From Cytobacillus eiseniae (GTDB lineage: Bacteria > Bacillota > Bacilli > Bacillales > Cytobacillaceae), in contig NZ_JAGIKZ010000002.1 in the NCBI RefSeq assembly GCF_017874625.1, forward strand, positions 124,001-188,000: a stretch of 64,000 nucleotides of DNA, given 5' to 3'. Of the stretch, positions 60,294 through 64,000 are shown piece by piece. Each line of letters starts with the position of its first letter. Position 1 is the stretch's first letter. The position numbers and the translations under genes are program-made. The notes below the pieces were generated by a model that saw only the letters and a program-made list of their open reading frames with translations, had not been told where the DNA came from and ran no database searches.

Positions 60294-62698
60294 CTGTTGC
60301 AAGTGTAATTGTTGATGTACCTGCGAAACAAACAGATCGGCCATTTGATTACTCGATACCTGAACATTTAAATGGGGTTATTGTTCCAGGGATGCGCGTA
60401 ATTGTTCCATTTGGCCCGAGAAAAATTCAAGGTTTTGTTATTGAAATAAAATCTAATTCTGATTTTGGTAAATTAAAAGAAATCATCGAACCGATGGACT
60501 TAACACCAATTATTAATGATGAGCTACTTGCCTTAGGTGATTGGCTAACTGAAGAATCGCTATGCTATAAAATTTCTGCCTATCAAGTGATGCTCCCAGC
60601 TGCTTTAAAAGCAAAATACGAAAAAAAAATCAGAATAACTGGTGATATTCAAGCACTTTCTGAAGAACTTATACATGTGTTTGGAAAAAAAGACATCATT
60701 ACTTGGGAAGAAGCAGTAGAACAAGGGGTATTATCCCTTTTGCAAAAAGAGGCAGCTAAAAATACAGTTGAAATTATTTATGAGGTTAAAGAACGTGTGA
60801 AAAAGAAAAAGCTTAAGCATGTTTTTTCTTCCTTAACGAAAGAGGAACTTATAGTAGCAAAAGAACAGCTTCCAGTGCAGGCTGCAAAACAAAGAGATGT
60901 GATTGACTTTATCCTTCACACCGATTCCCCAATTGAATTACGGAAGCTATTAAGCGAGCTTCATATTTCCTCTTCTACAGTGAAGGGACTGATTCAAAAA
61001 GGGCTTTTGGCAGAAAAAGAATTGGAAGTTTATCGTGATCCATTTGAGGATCGACAGTTTGCCCGGACAGAGCCCCTTCCACTTACAGAAAATCAGCTAC
61101 AAGCAATCACACCTATCCTTGCTTCTGTTGAAGAGAACAGGCATCAAACGTTTCTGTTATATGGTGTGACAGGGAGTGGCAAGACAGAAGTCTATCTTCA
61201 ATCGATTCAGAGAGTGCTTCAATCGAAGAAGGAGGCAATCGTTCTTGTTCCAGAAATATCATTGACACCACAAATGGTCAAACGTTTTAAAGGGAGATTT
61301 GGTAATCAAGTAGCCGTTCTCCATAGCGGACTCTCAGCAGGAGAAAAATATGATGAATGGCGCAAGATTCAAAGAAAAGAAGTGAAGGTCGTTGTCGGTG
61401 CACGCTCAGCGATCTTTGCTCCATTTGAAAATCTAGGAATTATTATTATTGATGAAGAGCATGAGACAAGCTATAAGCAAGAAGAGAATCCCCGCTATCA
61501 TGCACGGGATGTTGCAATTGAACGAGCGATGAACCATCAATGTCCGGTTATACTCGGTAGTGCCACTCCTTCACTTGAATCATTTGCTCGTGCACAAAAG
61601 GGTGTATATGCGCTCCTTTCGTTGCCGTCTCGAATGAATAATCAAGCCCTTCCTAGTGTTGATATTATTGATATGAGGGAAGAATTGCGTGATGGCAATC
61701 GATCGATGTTTTCTCGTTTACTATTGGAAAAAGTGAAGGATCGACTAGAGAAAAGGGAACAAATCGTCTTGTTTTTAAATAAAAGGGGGCATTCTTCCTT
61801 TGTGATGTGTAGAGACTGTGGATATGTCGTCAATTGTCCAAATTGCGATATTTCCTTAACCTATCATCGAGCCAATCAGCAAATGAAATGCCATTATTGT
61901 GGCCATGAAGAGCAAGTGCCAAGGCAATGTCCTGAATGTTCGAGTGAGCATATCCGTTATTTTGGTACGGGGACTCAAAAAGTAGAAGAAGAGCTTGTGA
62001 AAGTTTTACCTGAAGCTAGAATCATTCGAATGGATGTGGATACGACAAGTAGAAAAGGTTCACATGAAAAGCTGCTTGATCAATTTCAAGAGGGACATGC
62101 AGATATTCTTCTCGGAACACAAATGATTGCGAAAGGACTTGATTTTCCAAATATCACATTAGTTGGAGTGTTATCGGCAGATACGATGCTTCATCTTCCA
62201 GATTTTCGTTCATCAGAGAAAACATTTCAGCTCTTAACACAGGTGAGTGGACGAGCTGGGAGGCATGAAAAGGAAGGTGAAGTTGTTATTCAAACATATA
62301 CTCCTGAGCATTATAGTATCGAACTCGCTGCTGAACAGGATTATGATCGTTTCTATGAACAAGAAATGATGCTGCGGAAAATTCACAAGTACCCTCCATT
62401 TTATTACATCGCTCTCGTAACAGTTAGTCATGAGGAGTTAATGAAAGTGGTATCAGTTACAGAGAAAGTAACAACTTATATTCGATCCAAATTATCAAAT
62501 GAAGCGATTTGCTTAGGGCCAGTTGCTTCGCCAATTCCTCGGATCAATAATAGATATCGCTACCAATGTTTGATAAAATACAAACGGGAGCCTGGGCTTA
62601 ATCAAGCACTGAAGAAAATGCTTGATCAATACCAGCAGGAAATACATACTAATGGACTGCAAATTTCAGTCGATGTCAATCCATTTATATTAATGTAA
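60290..62698 (+). CDS. priA: primosomal replication restart helicase PriA
   Basis: PriA recognises stalled forks and reloads the replisome. The 802-residue product has the N-terminal DNA-binding domain (DVPAKQTDRPFDYSIPE), superfamily 2 helicase motifs (GVTGSGKTEVYL, IIIDEEHETSYKQ), and two zinc sites. Their cysteines are in CRDCGYVVNCPNC and CHYCGHEEQVPRQCPEC. GTGTQKVEEEL and a C-terminal domain follow. The start overlaps coaBC; the family N-terminus is complete. Confidence 0.95.
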   Translation: MTVASVIVDVPAKQTDRPFDYSIPEHLNGVIVPGMRVIVPFGPRKIQGFVIEIKSNSDFGKLKEIIEPMDLTPIINDELLALGDWLTEESLCYKISAYQVMLPAALKAKYEKKIRITGDIQALSEELIHVFGKKDIITWEEAVEQGVLSLLQKEAAKNTVEIIYEVKERVKKKKLKHVFSSLTKEELIVAKEQLPVQAAKQRDVIDFILHTDSPIELRKLLSELHISSSTVKGLIQKGLLAEKELEVYRDPFEDRQFARTEPLPLTENQLQAITPILASVEENRHQTFLLYGVTGSGKTEVYLQSIQRVLQSKKEAIVLVPEISLTPQMVKRFKGRFGNQVAVLHSGLSAGEKYDEWRKIQRKEVKVVVGARSAIFAPFENLGIIIIDEEHETSYKQEENPRYHARDVAIERAMNHQCPVILGSATPSLESFARAQKGVYALLSLPSRMNNQALPSVDIIDMREELRDGNRSMFSRLLLEKVKDRLEKREQIVLFLNKRGHSSFVMCRDCGYVVNCPNCDISLTYHRANQQMKCHYCGHEEQVPRQCPECSSEHIRYFGTGTQKVEEELVKVLPEARIIRMDVDTTSRKGSHEKLLDQFQEGHADILLGTQMIAKGLDFPNITLVGVLSADTMLHLPDFRSSEKTFQLLTQVSGRAGRHEKEGEVVIQTYTPEHYSIELAAEQDYDRFYEQEMMLRKIHKYPPFYYIALVTVSHEELMKVVSVTEKVTTYIRSKLSNEAICLGPVASPIPRINNRYRYQCLIKYKREPGLNQALKKMLDQYQQEIHTNGLQISVDVNPFILM

Positions 62699-62784
62699 TG
62701 GAGAAACTGCTCTAATAATTTTCCACGTATGTTATGAAGATAAAGTAAATGGTTGAAAATAGTGAAACAACAGGAGGAAATAGC

Positions 62785-63270
62785 TTGACAGTTAGAAAAA
62801 TAGTCACATATCCAGCAGAAATATTAGAAAAACAATGTAAGCCTGTTACACAATTTGATAAAAAACTAGTAAAAATATTGAATGATATGTATGATACGAT
62901 GCTTGAATTTGATGGTGTTGGTCTTGCTGCCCCCCAAATTGGCTTAGATATGCAGGCGGCGATTGTTGATATTGATGATGAAAATGGAACAATTGAAATG
63001 ATTAATCCAGAAATCGTCGAAACAAATGGGGAACAATTAGGTCCAGAAGGCTGTCTAAGCTTTCCAGATCTATATGGAGAAGTAGAGAGGCCCTATTATG
63101 TGAAAATAAAAGCACAGGATCGAAAAGGCAAGTTTTTTACTTTTGAAGCGAAGGATTTCTTAGCACGAGCGATATTACATGAAATCGATCATTTACATGG
63201 CGTTTTATTTACTTCAAAAGTGAAAAGATATTTAGAAGCAGAAGAGTTAGAAGGGTTGGAAGAAGAATGA
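62785..63270 (+). CDS. def: peptide deformylase
   Basis: Def removes the formyl group from nascent proteins. The 161-residue product has [10 protein letters not shown] (44-53), EGCLSFP with the metal cysteine (Cys90) and HEIDH (132-136). The frame is open to an ATG at 62749; I chose TTG at 62785 because GGAGGA lies 8 bases before it and the length then fits the family (about 160). It overlaps fmt by four bases; the pair acts at both ends of the formyl-methionine cycle. Confidence 0.94.
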   Translation: MTVRKIVTYPAEILEKQCKPVTQFDKKLVKILNDMYDTMLEFDGVGLAAPQIGLDMQAAIVDIDDENGTIEMINPEIVETNGEQLGPEGCLSFPDLYGEVERPYYVKIKAQDRKGKFFTFEAKDFLARAILHEIDHLHGVLFTSKVKRYLEAEELEGLEEE

Positions 63271-64000
63271 CGAAGATAATCTTTATGGGAACACCAGATT
63301 TTTCTGTTCCTGTACTGCAGCAAATTTTAAATGATGGATATGACGTAGTTGGAGTCGTCACTCAACCAGATCGCCCAGTAGGAAGGAAAAGGAAATTAAC
63401 GCCTCCTCCAGTGAAAGTAGAAGCTGAAAAACATGGAATTCCCGTTTATCAGCCAGAGAAAATTCGTCAACCAGAGGAATTGGAGCAAATTTTAGCTATA
63501 AAGCCAGATTTAATTATTACCGCAGCATTTGGTCAAATATTGCCAAAAGAATTGCTTGATGCACCAAAATATGGTTGTATCAATGTCCATGCTTCACTTC
63601 TCCCAGAGCTTCGAGGTGGGGCACCGATCCATTATTCGATTATTCAGGGGAAAGAAAAAACGGGTATAACAATCATGTATATGGCTGAGAAGCTTGATGC
63701 GGGTGACATATTAACCCAAGTAGAAGTACCAATTACTGAAATAGATACGGTTGGTTCCTTGCATGATAAACTGAGTGCCGCAGGATCAAAGCTGTTATCT
63801 GAAACATTGCCGAAATTATTAAATGGAGAATTGAAGCCCATTCCTCAAAAGGATGAAGAAGCAACATTTGCTTCTAATATTAAACGTGAGCAAGAAAAGA
63901 TTGATTGGTCAAAAGCAGGAGAAGACATCTATAACCATATTCGTGGGCTAAACCCATGGCCAGTTGCTTACACAACACTAGAAGGATCAGTTGTTAAAGT
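63267..64000 (+). CDS. fmt: methionyl-tRNA formyltransferase, 3'-truncated
   Basis: Fmt formylates initiator Met-tRNA. The gene runs off the window end after about 244 codons. The visible part has the formyltransferase domain with [14 protein letters not shown], the catalytic Asn106 and His108 in [18 protein letters not shown], and Asp144 in EKLDAGD. The C-terminal tRNA-binding domain is only beginning. The start overlaps the def stop, which is the usual arrangement in Bacillus. Confidence 0.95.
   Translation, partial: MTKIIFMGTPDFSVPVLQQILNDGYDVVGVVTQPDRPVGRKRKLTPPPVKVEAEKHGIPVYQPEKIRQPEELEQILAIKPDLIITAAFGQILPKELLDAPKYGCINVHASLLPELRGGAPIHYSIIQGKEKTGITIMYMAEKLDAGDILTQVEVPITEIDTVGSLHDKLSAAGSKLLSETLPKLLNGELKPIPQKDEEATFASNIKREQEKIDWSKAGEDIYNHIRGLNPWPVAYTTLEGSVVK

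Overview
The window is a low-G+C Gram-positive chromosome segment from an endospore-forming member of the Bacillaceae. The evidence is the gene order, which follows the Bacillus subtilis division/cell-wall (dcw) region into sporulation sigma factors, the ylm cluster, ileS, the pyr operon and the yloA-fmt region. Sporulation-specific genes (spoVD, spoVE, spoIIGA, sigE, sigG, ylyA) and PyrR and T-box leaders support this. Species cannot be named from sequence reading alone. Almost every gene lies on the plus strand; only a flavohaemoglobin gene (hmp) and rqcH are on the minus strand.

Layout. 1-4.3 kb: the 3' end of an acyl-CoA carboxylase gene, a ketopantoate reductase gene, a small membrane protein (DUF3397) and bshC (bacillithiol). 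4.5-24.8 kb: the dcw cluster mraZ-rsmH-ftsL-pbpB-spoVD-murE-(small ORF)-mraY-murD-spoVE-murG-murB-divIB-ylxW-ylxX-sbp-ftsA-ftsZ. It makes peptidoglycan precursors and the divisome, and includes the spore-specific PBP/SEDS pair SpoVD and SpoVE. 24.9-26.2 kb: hmp, inserted between ftsZ and the sporulation genes, with a well-placed Fnr-type site. 26.5-29.1 kb: spoIIGA-sigE-sigG. 29.5-33.9 kb: ylmC-ylmD-ylmE-sepF-ylmG-ylmH and divIVA. 33.9-37.4 kb: T-box-controlled ileS. 37.5-39.3 kb: ylyA, lspA, ylyB. 39.3-51.1 kb: the complete pyrimidine operon pyrR-P-B-C-AA-AB-K-D-F-E with three PyrR-binding sites. 51.2-56.4 kb: a heptad-repeat coiled-coil ORF, rqcH and a P-type calcium ATPase. 56.9-64 kb: yloC, remA, gmk, rpoZ, coaBC, priA, def and the 5' part of fmt.

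The core genes are ordinary for the family. The unusual content lies between them. A MITE-like repeat of about 300 bp, with matching inverted ends, occurs as three long copies (after murE, between the ileS T-box and ileS, after the calcium ATPase gene), one internally deleted copy before divIVA and two remnants. Three further structured non-coding segments, unrelated to that repeat, split spoVE from murG, murB from divIB, and sigG from ylmC. Readable regulatory sites include three GTGG boxes at exact 10-bp spacing before mraZ, a 22-bp-spaced spoIIG promoter, a hairpin over the sigG ribosome binding site, an Fnr box centred at -41.5 for hmp, and a pyrR-pyrP site that looks translational rather than a terminator. 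I found no obvious new defence or biosynthetic system. The best candidates for undescribed biology are the repeat family, the short ORF coupled to mraY, the murB-divIB leader and the heptad-repeat protein.
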